From contig CM031559.1 in assembly GCA_018466975.1 (NCBI GenBank), positions 434,001-498,000 on the forward strand: a stretch of 64,000 nt of DNA, given 5' to 3'. Both the position numbers and the translations under genes were made by a program. This stretch comes from Sparassis latifolia. Lineage: Eukaryota > Basidiomycota > Agaricomycetes > Polyporales > Sparassidaceae. Numbering within the stretch: position 1 is the stretch's first letter; each line of letters starts with the position of its first letter. The notes beneath the pieces are model-generated. The model was not told the origin of the DNA, did not search any database, and saw only the letters and a list, made by a program, of their open reading frames with translations. Shown in pieces: positions 34,511 through 47,132 of this stretch.

Positions 34511-36197
34511 TTTGGTGATGTTAGGGTGTTGGAGGGAAGAGTGGAAATAATGCCCATGGCCGAGTAACTTCTATGGCACTGGGCAGGTGCGAGGATGCGC
34601 CGCTGCGGCTCGCGAACGGGCCCAGGCTCAGCACGAGATTGGCGCGAGTCACGATCATGTGCTCACCGTCACGCGCCTCGAACGCGTCGTGGTCAGTATC
34701 TTTCCGAATCAAATGAACCCGATGCGTCAGATTTCTACCAATCGCAAGTTTGACATGTAGTAATCACTGCTAATATCTATACGCTTATAATCTTATAAAC
34801 GTGTGACGGTCGGACCTCGCTGCTGATAGCTGCGTGGTGACTCGCGGATTATGTCGAGTACGTTTTTAATTTGCGTTTTGTATATTATCCATCTCAGTAT
34901 CATATCATATTCAGGATGACTTAGACGCTGATACGAAGAAGAAGATACGGTACTTTGCGCAGACTCATTTCGAGAAGTCAAACGGTTCATTATGTGTAGG
35001 GTGTTGAACTACCACCAACGGCTCACAAATGCTCTTTACGGAGAGCATACGGACCCATGATTAAAGGTGGAGCTGCTGGCAGGACACCTACTTGTCTTTG
35101 ATTTGGATCACAGCCAACAGCAGCGGCTGGAAGCTAGACATCGTACGTCTGCCTCTCATTCCACCCCTTCCTTGCTCCAACGCAGGTCAGGTGTCTCAAG
35201 CCCTCAGACTTCCTTCAGTCGAATTCTGGTAACTCTTTACTTACCATCAAGCGCAGTGGCACATCGGAATACCATCTGAACTTCCTCTGGGTGGCCTAGT
35301 TTCAACCGCGACGGCGGACTCTGCGGCTGGCAGCGATCGGTCGTGCGTCCGCCGCGTTCTTCATCTCTTGATGCCGACACCCTCAGCCGAGACCATATAT
35401 AAAGCTGCCAAATTGCTATTGCCGCGTCTACGCCTTGATTTTTCCCCCGTCTTCAACAACCAGATCCGCTGGTCAGTCCGGTCTGAAACCTGACAGATCA
35501 TTCATCGGCAGAGAGTTGGTCCCGCTGCTCTCTCACCTCCAGCCGCACCAGCCACTCCCGTGAATCCCACCCGGACACCATAAAAAGCGTCGTTGTTCTT
35601 CCCGGATCCGCCCTTTGTCCCCGCCGCCGTCCTCGGGCCTTAGGTAAATGTCGCACCATCCACTTGTATTCGTGAATGCCCTTCCTTGTCTGCAACGGTA
35701 CGCAACTCGACTTGCATTGACCGGTTGCACTCTGGAAATAGCTAACGCTGCAAATAAAAGGGCGTTTGGAGAGATTTGGGTATCATGATCGACCGTGTTC
35801 TATAACATGGGGTTTCCATCGCATGGTTGCTGCAGCACAGGCGGAATTACTGTCATCAGCTTGAAACTTTGTCGGCTTCCCTGACCTCACCTCACATCTT
35901 CGGCGAAAGAGGACACTCGCTAGGTTCTGGTCTTTAATTTTCCCCACCGAACGCCTCATGACTCTTCTCAGGTATCGTCGCACGCCCGACAGAACGTCTC
36001 GACCACAATAATTCATATTCAATTCATGAAGACATACACGGGATATACACGTATTCTCTGGGTTCATGTGCTGACATCGCCCACGATACTTTAGCATCCT
36101 GATAATGACAAGAATCAGCAAAGCAAAATTACCGCCGCAGCAAAAAATACCTGTTAGCGAAATGAGTTCTTGAGACGATCTCGAATGGGCTATTCGG
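34511..36197. other. intergenic, no gene recognised
   Basis: 1.7 kb with short unsupported frames. A TATATAAA at about 35396-35402 is TATA-like but no coding start follows convincingly. Confidence 0.5.
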
Positions 36198-37853
36198 TCA
36201 ATCTAACTGTCTCAGCGGAATGCCGTTCTTGAGAGACATATAAATGAGCTCGACCTCTCCCCAACGATGCCCTAGCGAGTCCAGCGACAAATAGGATAGC
36301 TTCGGGAACAGTCCGTGGAGGAATTGCGCCACCGGAAGGGGATTCGAAACAGGGACATCAAAGTTTTCGACTCCGTAGTTAGGGCCTGCAAAGCACAGAC
36401 GGTTCAAACCGTGAGAGTTGGGAAGCTGGAGATCTAGAGAGGGCGGGGTACGCGTCTCTACACCAGGCAGCTGCATATGAACCAAGCCTGGGCAGTGGCG
36501 GCCGAAGCTCGCTAGCGCACACACCGACGGCAAACTCTCGACGAACGGATACGCCGCGATGCAGATGTGCGTGAGCTTCGTCCAGGAGGTCGCCATCGCA
36601 TGCAGATCATCGCTCGTCAGTTCCACCCGAACTATCAGAGCGAGCTCGAGGATCTCCAGCTGCCGTATGTTCAGCAGAGGGTGGATGTGATTCATCAGCC
36701 GAACCGGGCTGTCGTCGACAAATCCTGGGAAGTCCATGACGAGACACGTCAAGGTTGTCGCAAACTTCGACCCTATCAAGTCGAATGCGTCGAGATAGTC
36801 AGGCATCCCCAACACGCGACGGTCCAAGATCCTATCCTTGTACTTGAATGCTCCCAAGCTAGGCGATGATATAAGATTGAGGAACACTGGGATCTGTGCC
36901 GGTAGACCTGAAAATACCAGATCTTCCAGGACAGGAAATCCGACGCAAGAGGGTACACCGTAATTGTCGCTCTCGCGGAGACATACCCAGAGTTCTGTGA
37001 GCTGTTCTAGGTTCGCGCAGGACGAGATCATCTGCGTAGACGAGTGACAGCCGAGGAGGTCTAAATACTCCACTTTGGGGAAGCTCGTGGCGTTATCTAT
37101 AAACGGAGGTTTCACGACGGTGCTGAAAGAGAAATGTTTGAGATCGGTGGCTGTAGAGTGTAGTCCCCACAGGAATCGGCGAACGGCGTTTGATTCTCTG
37201 ACTTTAGGCCGTGCCGTCGAAAGCGATCCAACCGATATTTCTACGTGTTTAAGACTGGTCGACAGGAAGGCCATGATCTCGCGGCCGAATGCAGCATTTA
37301 ACTGCCTGAATCGTAGCATGGACAACGTTGGAAACAATGGCTGCCCTCCCGCGAGGAAAACCAAGTGTGCCAGTAACGAGGGATCAACCGTCTTTTGATA
37401 GTCATGCAGGGAAATGGCGTGTATACGGTGTGCATAGGAGCACAATCTGGCCCATTGGTCGGAAGAAACCTGTCGTCTGCGAATCTGATATAAAAATTCG
37501 ATCACAACAGCATCAGGATCGATTCGGAGCACTTGTAACATAATAAGAGCGAATGGATGACATACATAAACGAATACCCCATCGCGATCATCGTCGCGAT
37601 CGTCGTCCTCGTCTCCATCCGTATTACCAACTCGCACTCTTGCAACGGAGTTACCTAGAACCTTCACAAGAGGAACCAAACTGTCCATGTTTTTCCATAG
37701 CGTGTCCAACGCGGGCGTACAGAATGCCTTGCACGCTCGAGCTGCCCGAGCAACAGTCTCTCTATCGCGCAGCGGACAACCTCGCTGTTGGCAGCAGTAA
37801 ATCGACTGGAAGATCGCCCGCATGATATCTTCGTTCTGTAAGGTCTTATGCAT
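36198..37853 (-). CDS. F-box/leucine-rich-repeat-like protein
   Basis: A single uninterrupted frame of 551 residues ending in TAG. The N terminus (EDIMRAIFQSIY ... TVARAARACKAFCTPALDTLW) is the F-box of the agaricomycete F-box/LRR expansion. The rest has irregular leucine-rich segments (FPKVEYLDLLGC, LEQLTELWV, FPVLEDLVFSGL, LEILELALIV, KLSYLSLDSLG). Such proteins recruit targets to SCF ubiquitin ligases through Skp1; the target is unknown. An acidic loop (DGDEDDDRDDDRD) near residue 80 is unusual but in frame. No intron is needed. Confidence 0.85.
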   Translation of the reverse strand: MHKTLQNEDIMRAIFQSIYCCQQRGCPLRDRETVARAARACKAFCTPALDTLWKNMDSLVPLVKVLGNSVARVRVGNTDGDEDDDRDDDRDGVFVYVCHPFALIMLQVLRIDPDAVVIEFLYQIRRRQVSSDQWARLCSYAHRIHAISLHDYQKTVDPSLLAHLVFLAGGQPLFPTLSMLRFRQLNAAFGREIMAFLSTSLKHVEISVGSLSTARPKVRESNAVRRFLWGLHSTATDLKHFSFSTVVKPPFIDNATSFPKVEYLDLLGCHSSTQMISSCANLEQLTELWVCLRESDNYGVPSCVGFPVLEDLVFSGLPAQIPVFLNLISSPSLGAFKYKDRILDRRVLGMPDYLDAFDLIGSKFATTLTCLVMDFPGFVDDSPVRLMNHIHPLLNIRQLEILELALIVRVELTSDDLHAMATSWTKLTHICIAAYPFVESLPSVCALASFGRHCPGLVHMQLPGVETRTPPSLDLQLPNSHGLNRLCFAGPNYGVENFDVPVSNPLPVAQFLHGLFPKLSYLSLDSLGHRWGEVELIYMSLKNGIPLRQLD

Positions 37854-38839
37854 CGTCGAACTGGGGAGCAGTTAAGGAATAAAGTGAGTGTGGATGCGGG
37901 CTCCAATGTATCCCCCTCCACCTGCTAGTTTTAGGGTCCATCTCTGAGGGTTCTACATTGTTGCGTGACATGCTAGTTATGGACCTTCCCATTGTGACAA
38001 ACTGCACGTCACGCACCGGTACGAACCAGGAGGTTAATCAAGATTCGTTATCGCGCATCTCTGACCATTGCAGAGAACAACGTGAAGGCCGAAGATCGCA
38101 AGTGCGCCGTATCAGCCGATTGTCTCAGCAGTTCTCAAGATTAGTTGTAAGATGAAGGGGCACCCTTTGTTCAAAGTTAATTGACGATCCACCGTCGAAA
38201 TATCTTTTGCCAGGTCGAGTATACCGTGGCGACCTAGTCGTCAGGGGCCAACGGTGAATGGAACTGAGGCGGCAAGGGATCTATCCAAGTCTTTCCATGG
38301 CCCCAGGACCCAGCAAGCACAAGCACGTTCCATAGCGCAAAGCCTAGCCTGTCAGAAATAGATAGTTGTCTTTGTCGGGAAATCCGAACCTTGGTGGCTG
38401 ACGTCGTTGGACGTATCGTGGGCTTCAACCTAAACGCTGTGAATATAAAGTTCTTCTACCTTGTGACGCATGCGGTGAGGCAACATCCGATGGAGCGGAT
38501 CCTCTGGCATTGGTGATAACGCGTCTCTTCGCCGCAAGATTATTGGCGCGACACTAGAACTTGGGGCGTCGCGCTTAACACTGCTTGAGAATTCAAGGAG
38601 ATGGAGGTTTTAGCAGTAGAGAGATGCGATCTGGGATAATGTCAGTGGACTGATCACTGAGGGCTTGGGCTCCAATTGCCGTTTCATCCGTATATCCGCT
38701 TCTTGTAATAGGCGCCGACACTGTTCGTCGATACCAACGACAGTGTTATCACCAATGGGGCGGACCAAGCGACACAAACTCCCGCAATTTCGCAGGTTGG
38801 TTCCGATAAGACAGCGGCGGAGACATTGTGGAAAAGGCA
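37854..38839. other. intergenic, no gene recognised
   Basis: About 1 kb upstream of the F-box gene and downstream of the next - strand gene. No motif is recognised. Confidence 0.5.
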
Positions 38840-39544
38840 TCATCGAAGTAGAATGTTCGTGCGGTCCCACCATAGACCGACCACAAATCGCGACGCATTA
38901 GGGTAGGCCGTCAAAAGCAATTGAGCATCCTGTGCGAGTCGCGAACGGGTCTCCATGTGCTCGTCATCAGAGAATGACATGGCATAAGCCTCCTCATGCG
39001 CCTTCTGCTCGAATATGAGCGAGATTCGACGCTGAGCGGCTTTGACTCTACCTGTTTTAGAGATGGAGATTGAGAACACTGTGACGCCGGGTTGGGAGTT
39101 GTATTGCGGGGCGTGCTTCGTAGGAGGTGTGACGGTGAGTACAGCGGCATATTTGTAGGTGCTTCAAATATAAGGCGTGTTCTGTCAGAATACTCTGAGA
39201 CGACAGTCTGCAGACCCTCAACCTGCAATAACAAAGTGAGCACGACGGCAGATCACTGTGTCCTGCGGTGCTCACCAAAGGGTCGTAAAGCGTAGACTGC
39301 CATCTTGGAGATGTGATTGCATTCATAGGACGAGACGCTTCCTCGATGAGAGTTCGCCGTCTAGATGATAGGCGTTGAACGGATCCATCGCAAGGTACAA
39401 AGACCTTCAGAAACTCCACAAATTCGCCGTCAAACTCATCTGTCTCTCGAAGGACAGGATCCTACTAATAGATACCGTGCTGAGGTGTCTGCACCTCATA
39501 TCGGTCAACTGAAGGAACAAAGGCGGGTCTATTTCGGTGGCCAT
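38840..39544 (-). CDS. hypothetical protein with an apparent one-base frameshift
   Basis: Two exons are clear: 39276-39461 (GEFVEFLKVFVPCDGSVQRL ... SPRWQSTLYDPL) and 38840-39222 (VEGLQTVVSEYSDRTRLIFE ... VFSISISKTGRVKAAQRR, IFEQKAHEEAYAMSF, terminal TNILLR and TGA), with a 53-nt GTGAGC...GCAG intron. A third, N-terminal exon may start at the ATG at 39544 (MATEIDPPLFLQLTD), but no normal-length intron joins it. At about 39152 the good frame changes at an AAA run, as if one A is missing. No domain is recognised. The sustained protein-like text and clean intron argue for a real gene. Confidence 0.55.
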
Positions 39545-40345
39545 TGGAGCTTGAACGGCCCGACAGCACACGGTGAACGACAGAGAGTGTCGAGTTGCGC
39601 ATTTTATGTGTATAGATAGCTCGGAGAGTATCAATGTTGTGAGTCTGTGGAAAGGTGTGAGACACTCGCAATAAAGACAAAGATGACGACAAGCACAAAG
39701 GGAAATGCACTCAGTCGGAACCAGATTTGTGCTTCCGCCTGAATAGAATGAGGCAGATACGTACCAAGCGAGAAGGTATACCCGTGATATGGAGGTGCTG
39801 CTAGATGTGGTCGTGCCCAACGCGGTCACGTGCAAAAACTTACAGTGCGCGTCTCGCCATAACCGCTGCGAACTTCGGGTCCTTGATCACTTCGCAACTA
39901 CTCTACTCACCGTAAGATTAGTGACAAATAGAAAATATTACAAGAGGTATGCTGATAAGCCACGCGGTTAGGATGATACGCAGGAGGCCTCGTCGCCATC
40001 TCGAGATCGTTGTGTGCTACGCGACCGTGGTATTGTAGTTGAGGGCTCTAGAGACATATGCTGTTGTGCGTCAGGCCAGATGAAAAGAGTAATGTACTGG
40101 GCGTACTCTGGGCAGAGTCCTAGCTAAATGGATCGGCTGGGTTTTATTCAAGGCCAACACCACGGACGGAACCAACAGCCACGATGCGGCCGGACTGGAG
40201 GCGGAAAAAGAAACGACTGGTAGGTCCGACTGAAGATTCATCCTGGGACCCGAAAACTAAGACCGGAGCCGTAAATTCATTGGCAATATCAGTTTCTGTG
40301 AAAAGGTGATTGTAATTGAACTTCCAGAAAGTCGATCGGAAGAGG
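39545..40345. other. intergenic with one CACGTG motif
   Basis: No gene is recognised. AACGCGGTCACGTG occurs at 39819-39832, the fourth copy of the motif seen in the small-family cluster. Confidence 0.5.
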
Positions 40346-40920
40346 TTAGTTATGTGCTGGCCGAAACAAAGGTCGCTGCACGAATAAATTGTGGATCGGC
40401 TGGAATAGCTTTCGTTCATCGTCCTGCCCTGACGCTTCCCAGGACCGGACATCCTCCCAGGAAGCCCACTCCCATTCTTCACACTTATCCGGCTCCATAA
40501 TCTGCGAACAGGGACAGACCATTAGTCCGACACGAACTTGACCTCCGCATTGAAAGTCGCACCTCAGGTTGAGTCTTCTCTCCAATGATTCTGCACTGCA
40601 TGAAAATTGTCACGTAGTGCTTGCCCACGTCCTCCATCACGTTGTTTGTGGCGGTGAGAAAGTGGACGTCCCCGACGGCAAGGCCAGTCTCTTCGAGTAA
40701 CTCACGCGCAGCACACGCTTCGAAAGACTCCCCAAATTCAAGATGCCCACCAGGAAGTGCCCATGTGCCTGTCGGTTGTGCGTCATGGACACTTGTAATA
40801 CAAATCACTGGAATTGGCTGGAGCCAGCATACCTGCGCCGACACTTCCCTTCCTCCGACCCATGATGAACTTGCCTTCATCGTTAAGGACGAACACGCCG
40901 ACGCCGACCCTTGCTTCCAT
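40346..40920 (-). CDS. Nudix hydrolase, NUDT15-like
   Basis: Three exons on the - strand (40833-40920, 40563-40768, 40346-40501) give 149 residues. The N terminus RVGVGVFVLNDEGKFIMGRR and GTWALPGGHLEFGE are typical of NUDT15/MTH3-type enzymes. The Nudix box spans residues 37-59 and satisfies GX5EX7REUXEEXGU (Glu43, Arg51, Glu52, Glu55, Glu56, Gly58). HYVTIFMQC and IMEPDKCEEWEWASWED complete the family pattern. These enzymes hydrolyse nucleoside triphosphates, including oxidised or modified ones, to monophosphates with Mg2+ in the cytosol. Intron lengths are 64 and 61 nt. Complete and intact. Confidence 0.92.
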
Positions 40921-41740
40921 GGCTCTACTTATTTAGTCCGGCACCAGTAATTGGCAAATAAGAAAGAGGGCACTGTATCCTAGTCGTAGAGTCCGTATAC
41001 AATCAGTTACGGTCTCATAAGTATTGCACAGCCTGAGCGAGTCCGTCACCAAGCCGCGGCCACCAGTGGCGGCCCTGGCGGCCCGTCTCTGTTTGGCACC
41101 AGCGCCTATACCAGAGATGTCTTCGCCAAAGCCCAAGCCAAGCCTGGTCGTCCCCGGCCGACTATAGCTACTAGGTCAATAAGTTTTCGTGGAATGGAAA
41201 CATGCGCTCAGACCTGCGGAACAACATTCATTACTCTAGCTTTGTACGTCTCCTTGGTCTCCGAGTCTTGATATGACCCTCTGTATAAGGCTTTTGCGGC
41301 CTTTGGTGGTCCTTAAGTCGCGGGAAATGCACTGAACCGAGTTTATTCGGAAGGCAGGTTTTCAGCGAGTAAAGTAAAGACGAAAAACCCATCTACGCGG
41401 TTGAGCGCGTATTCAACGCCTCGGCTAACTCCGACGCCTCGACTACTCTATTCCTCTAATATCCTTACACCCTCCTCCTCCAAAGTGAGTCCGGGGGGGA
41501 GCGAAATACAGCAGGCTGTTGAACCTGCGACTTGAGTAGGGGTTTGAAGAGCCCGCCCGACGAGCGAGATGGATTGCATAATTCCCGGTTTAGGGCCGAG
41601 ATTCCTGATTAACGTCGAGCACTCACGCACACTCGATGCGGATAAAGGAGCAGTGACTGCGCAGGGTGGAGGCCAGAGGCAATGGCGGCCTTAAGGTACA
41701 GCGGGAACCCAACGGATCCATCGCAGTATGATAGGCATAT
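40921..41740. other. intergenic, no gene recognised
   Basis: Only short frames. This is the transition from single-copy genes to transposon-rich DNA. Confidence 0.5.
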
Positions 41741-43184
41741 TTAAGCCGGGTTGCCATTGACCGCTGCAGGATTCACATCCGTCATCACCGCGTCCTGTCT
41801 GGGAACGGGTTCAGTCGGCGTGTTGCCCACAGGATTGCCGGCTATGGTGGCATGGCCATCCTGGGTGCTGTCAGTGGCAGTGGGGGCAATATTGGATGGT
41901 CCCGGAGCAGGTTGCTCCGGCGCCGCCTCTGCATTCGGTCCGGGAAGAGTTCCGCGGGCCCAAACCGACAGTGCGTCTTGTGCCATCTGCATAGTGACGC
42001 CGCATTTCGCACAGTGAATTGCGACGTCGTGGAGACAATAATTGTTCGACTGCGGAATAGGCTGCAACTTGAGGACACTGGCTATAGTCATGCCAGCACC
42101 CTTCAATTCCTGAGCATAGGCTTGCGGGTCTTGGAAAAGCTCCTGGAGACAAGCAAGAACATTTGCGCGATGGGTCCTCCTGTTAATACTCATCTTCACC
42201 TGCACGTCAGCTAGCAGGTGAACTCCGTGAATGATGCGGAACGACTCCTCATTGAATAAGCCATTCTCGCCGACACGAATGAGGCCCATGACCTCTTTCT
42301 TCAGGTTAGTTGTCAAGTAGTTGACCCATGTCGCACATGAATCATTCCAGAAGGGAGTGCGCGTCTCCGGGTTGAACCATTCCGGAGCATGCCACATCTT
42401 CTGCAAGTAGCGCTGGACAGGTGTGCTTTGGTTCGCAAGCAGCGCTGGAGCCTCTTGCAACCAGTGCTGAAGTGCCTCTGCAGATCTCCAATGGTTAGGA
42501 ACCATCACATCCTTGATCATCCGGTCAAGTTTGGCTATTGACACAGGCATGGAGGTAGGCCTTGACTTGGCTGATGCTCCAGCAGACTGGACAGTAGGCT
42601 TAGCCATGAAAATCACCGGAGCATGGTGGTCTATGTTATGCGATGGACCCCCCCCCTACAGAGGAAGAGCCTCCCACGGGGTACGAGAAAGTGAACTGAG
42701 CGTGGGACACATTGGTCTGTTCAACAATGTCCTCCAGCTCTGCAATGTGCTTGTTGAGCTGAATTATAAGGTCGTCACGATTGGCTTGCACAGCCATGGC
42801 TTGACCTTCATCTATCCCATGGAGGTAGCCCGCATTGTATGCCTGGTCCCACTGATGCTTCCCGATGGTCAACTCGAGGTCATGCACAGCATCCTTGTAT
42901 GCCTTGCTGACCTTGTCGTGATCCTTGACGTGGTCCGCATATTTATCACACGTCAGGCAGCCTCGGTCATGCAGGATGCTGCGGAGCTCCTCCTTGTATC
43001 GCCAAGAGAGCCTTATCGGTGTGGGAAGGCGTACTGTCACCTCCCTGGGTGATTCTGAGAGAGGGTGACGAACGCCGCCTTCGTGAGATTCAGATCGACA
43101 CATGTGAGTATGATCCTCGAACTCACGGTGTTCACGTTCTCCTTCCGACATCGGGTAGTCGTAGTCTGCCTTCAAATGCGGCAT
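41741..43184 (-). CDS. hypothetical protein, probably transposon-associated, with a C9 frameshift
   Basis: Two long - strand frames (43184-42636 and 42616-41741) become one reading frame of about 480 residues if the run of nine C at 42648-42656 (+ strand) is one base too long. The N-terminal half has a charged start (YDYPMSEGERE), a CLTCDKYADH Cys pair and a long helix (IQLNKHIAELEDIVEQ). The C-terminal half has NHWRSAEALQHWLQEAP, FNEESFRIIHGVHLLADVQ and CLHDVAIHCAKCG, then a Pro/Ala-rich tail. I recognise no named domain. It lies just outside the KDZ element and resembles repetitive hypothetical proteins of polypores. Confidence 0.5.
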
Positions 43185-43349
43185 GGCCAAAACAGTCCTG
43201 AAGAACGCAGAACAAAACCCAAATTTATTCGCACCTAATAGCACAGCACGAATAATTGCTGGTGAGCTACTTCACCAGCAAGCCAGGTGCTTGTGAGAGA
43301 AAGAAGCAAAATGACCGAATGGCGAGATTCAGTCACAAGTGCTGGGCGT

Positions 43350-43357
43350 AAGAAAAG
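43350..43357. repeat. left 8-bp target-site duplication of the KDZ element
   Basis: AAGAAAAG, identical to 50178-50185. An 8-bp duplication is what KDZ (Zisupton-type) elements make. Confidence 0.85.
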
Positions 43358-43426
43358 CAGAAAGTCCCATCCACTGGGAGATACGCATCTGATACGTGTA
43401 TCAGATACGTGTACCAGATACGTCTG
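43358..43426 (+). repeat. left terminal inverted repeat of the KDZ element
   Basis: About 69 bp matching the reverse complement of 50109-50177 with scattered differences. It shares GTCCCATC, a TGGGA block and several ATACG/ATCTGATA words. Internal ATCAGATACG iterations may be transposase-binding sites. Confidence 0.85.
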
Positions 43427-43639
43427 TGACCGAGGACCCATCACCCTGTTGTCCATCACCTTTTGGCCATTTGTCACGTCCATATCACAAATGCGTCAAA
43501 GCGCGTCAGTATTCGTCCATGCGCGTCGCCACTATGCTTTGCCCGCCATTGTTGAAGATCAAAGCAATCCTCCACTGCCTGTGTATATCACTGAGTAGTG
43601 CTCCGCAACTGTGCAACATGCTCCCTCCCATACTTCCTC

Positions 43640-46600
43640 ATGGATCCTCTGCCCGTGGTGCCACTTCCACCAGCTACTGCCATCCCAGAGCCCCGACGCG
43701 ACAACAAGGGCCACCTACTTGTTCCGGACCCTGTTGTGAAGCCTGTGGCGAAATGTCAAAAATGCTCTAAGCCGATGGGCCCCCTATGCATCCACAAGGG
43801 ATCTGGAGCTAAAATTCAGCATCGAGGGAAGGTGGTTCAGACGGTGCGTACTGACTTTACTACCTCTGCATCCATGTTCTCATACATTAAAAACAAGTGT
43901 GAGGATCATGCCTGTCATTGGACAGTATATCTCACTGAAGCATTCGTGTTTCATGACACTGAGAATCTTCTTGGCCATTTGCTTGCCCGACTCATGTCGC
44001 CCATCACCTATCCAACACAGCTCACTAGGGAAGGTGCTGTGCTTTGCCTGGCACCACCTGTGGCTCCGTCTGCTAATGGTCCTGTTGACTGTGCATCTCC
44101 TGAATGCTTCACGAAGTCTGGCCGAACACGGACTCGAGGAAACCGCAATTGTGTCAGTCAGCTGTGCAAGGCCTGCTGTGAGAAGGCTTGCGAGGAAGCT
44201 AGAAGAACCAAAACTCCACGCCGGTACTGCAAGGCACACAAACTAGATGGTTATGAAGTCTCACTTGATGCTATTCCACCACCTGCACCACCACCAGCCT
44301 TCCCAGCTGTCCCACCACCGGTGCCCCTGATCCCCTTCATGGCTATTCCACTGCCTGCACAACCTGTTCCCTTTGCAGCTATTCCACCACCAGCCTTTGC
44401 CACACAACTGCAGCAGAATGCCGCCATCTTTCTGCCACCTCCTATGTCACAGTCTCAAGTCGGGCCGAATGCTTCAGATGCTTCTCTTACGCATCCACTA
44501 ATAGTTCCTGAAGCTGTTCCTGTCACTTCGCGTCCATCCCCAAAGCGTTCTGGCACAAAATCTACAGCGGTCTCTGATCGCAGCATTGGGCATCGCAAGC
44601 TTGCACAGCCGGTCTCTCGCCTGTGGACAATTGAAGCATCTAATGCTCATGGGGTGCAGCAGACTGTCACGAACACCAAGGCCAAAACGCAAGAGCTTGA
44701 CCATCAGAGCAAGCGCACTATCACCATTGTCGTCTGGTACAAGGTATGTTTTATTTAAGTATCTTATGGGTCATGTATGTCGAGCTCACCGTTCTAACAG
44801 GACGGTGAAGAGCCGTTCTATCTTCAACACTGTCCAACTACATACCCAAAGATCCAGCTGGAATCCTTCGAGCAGCTCGTGAAGGCATTCCAGCTGACTC
44901 CGAAGTCTCTCGTAGAGAGGTATGATTACAGTAAGGCACAGTGGATGGTGGGTAGCATTCAGACTGTGGTTACAGTTGATGCCAGCAATCGGCTCCTCGT
45001 GCGACTTTCGCAGACTCTGCTGACACGATGGACATTGTGTCCCGGTATGGAGGAGGAGATACGGCATCAAAATTGCAAGAAGTGCAGTGGTGCTGAACTT
45101 GTCTCACCGGTGAAAAAGGCTATGCACACCAATTTTACTGCAACTCCGCATGGTACGCATTATACAAAACCTGCTGTGCTTCGCACTGTTCCACCACCTC
45201 TGGATGTGCCATGTGCTGCGTGTAGTGATCCGGTGGATTCTGTTGCATCATCTTCACATATCATGACTATATGCTCTGTGGTTACTAGCACTGCGAAGAC
45301 GAAACTGACAGCGGCGCTTCTTCCACATGATATTTCGTTCTTGATGCAGCAAGGTAAACGTATGTGGCCTGCATCTTTTTACGTTATAGATGTCGCACAG
45401 GGACTCAAGAAGATCGATTGTCTTTTTGCTCAGGGTGTGACTAAGAAGAATACCTTTGAGCAAGTATTCGGTGTGAAGCAGAATAGAAGTGTATACCGGA
45501 GGTGTTCCAAGGTATGGAATGACACACCGCAGGATCTAAAGGATTGTTTTTGTGAGTATGGAAGAACAGCCAAGGGACTCTGGCCTCAATTCATGAAAGC
45601 AAGAAAACAACTCCGGGTGGCTAGGGTTGCCTCCTTCGATGACGACGAAGATGAAGATGAAGCTGGGGACCAGATTTCATCGGAGCCAATTGCATCAGCT
45701 GCAGACCAGGGTCCGGCCGGTCCAAGCAATGCTTCAAGTTCCAGTATCACATCCCCACCTTCTGCACCTTTATCTGTCAGTCCACAACCTTGTCAAGATC
45801 ATCTTCCATCGGCAATGTCATCCTCTTTGCCTGGCAGAACAGGTAGTCTTCAAGATCATGATACGTGGCCTCTGCGAGATATGTCACCTCCCATAGGAGA
45901 CGATGACTATGCTGATCCACCACTACCTGCACATCTACTAGAGGGGCTAATTGAAAAGGATCCAGAGATGGATGAAATACTAGCGGGTATGTAATGATCA
46001 ATCACTTTGGTTGATCTCCGTGCGTACATTGACCATCATTTATACTACAGAACTTCACCCGGAACTCAATCCAGATTTCACGCTCCCTCATTGTCCTTTC
46101 TGCGATGAAGTTCTGACACTGAACCCTTCCAAGAAACTTCTCGCAATGGGTGCTGCGCTTGAGGCTATTACATGGGTGGCTCCTACTCCCGCCAATCCAC
46201 TGCACCGCAATGCAGCGAACTGGACCATTTTTCAATCCTACTGTCGCCAGCACTACTTTGAGTGCAATGTCTTGCCTGTGGCACAGCAATCTGGATGGCC
46301 AAACAGTGTTGACTTTTCACAGTGATGGTCTCGGATCTTGTGTTTACGTGAACCTATTTCGAAGTTACTGAATGACCCTAGCGAGAGTGAGTACTTTCAA
46401 GATGTTGTCGATAGGTATGGCGATGCGCCAGGGGGCATGAGCATAACTCAGCGCTATGCGAGTTTTAAGGGAAACACTGTCGGCTAGTAAGTGCTATGTA
46501 TGCTTGTGTTATTATACATGACTGACAATGTCTTGCACAATATAGTTACGATGGTAAAGGCTACCAAATCATTCTCTCTTAGCTTCTCACCATGTTTCCG

Positions 46601-47132
46601 GAATTATCGCCAAGTGGAAGATTTACCATGGGAGAGATAAGGCTGAGCTATGATGTGCTGTTTTCTGAGGTCCTGGTACCCGAAGTGGCAATTGCCTTAA
46701 TGCGTGAGGATCTTCGACTTATCCGTAATGAAGCAACTGAGCTTTTAGAGAGCAGTGCCGAATATGGGAGTTTTCTGTATCCAGGGGATGACAATGATCC
46801 CGAGGTGCAGCAAATTATTCACAATGCTAGGGTGCATTTGGCGCAGGAACGACGTGCAGCAGAAGCTTGTAAGTACCATTTACATTGATGTATAGCATGC
46901 ATGTTAGGCTAAACATTGTTGTATCATTTTGGATTTAGCAATGACTACTTCTTCTGTACCAGCGGATTCAGAAGATACACAGTCTAATGTTCAAGGTATG
47001 GTTGTTCATGTGAAGGAGGAGGATACAGTGGAGATTACAGGGTTATGGAATAACTCTGAAGCTGATAGCACCCCTAAAGGCTTTGTTACCATCACGGAAG
47101 GTGACAAAATTGTGTATGAGCTTATTGATTAA
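43640..47132 (+). pseudogene. KDZ-associated cysteine-cluster/accessory protein gene, two in-frame stops
   Basis: Exons 43640-44743, 44801-45986, 46051-46486, 46546-46868 and 46939-47132 join in one phase-consistent frame of over 1000 residues, closing at TAA 47132. The first third has cysteine clusters (CQKCSKPMG, GNRNCVSQLCKACC, RYCKAHK) followed by a Pro/Ala-rich linker. The middle has further pairs (CKKC, CAAC) and an acidic Ser-rich region. Later parts include HCPFCDEVL, and LLSMF-like and acidic segments. The gene type accompanies KDZ transposases in basidiomycetes and probably helps DNA binding or targeting. Stops at 46323 (TGA, followed by a TGG codon) and 46580 (TAG) interrupt the frame although the text continues on both sides. 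The start is the first ATG of the frame. Confidence 0.7.
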
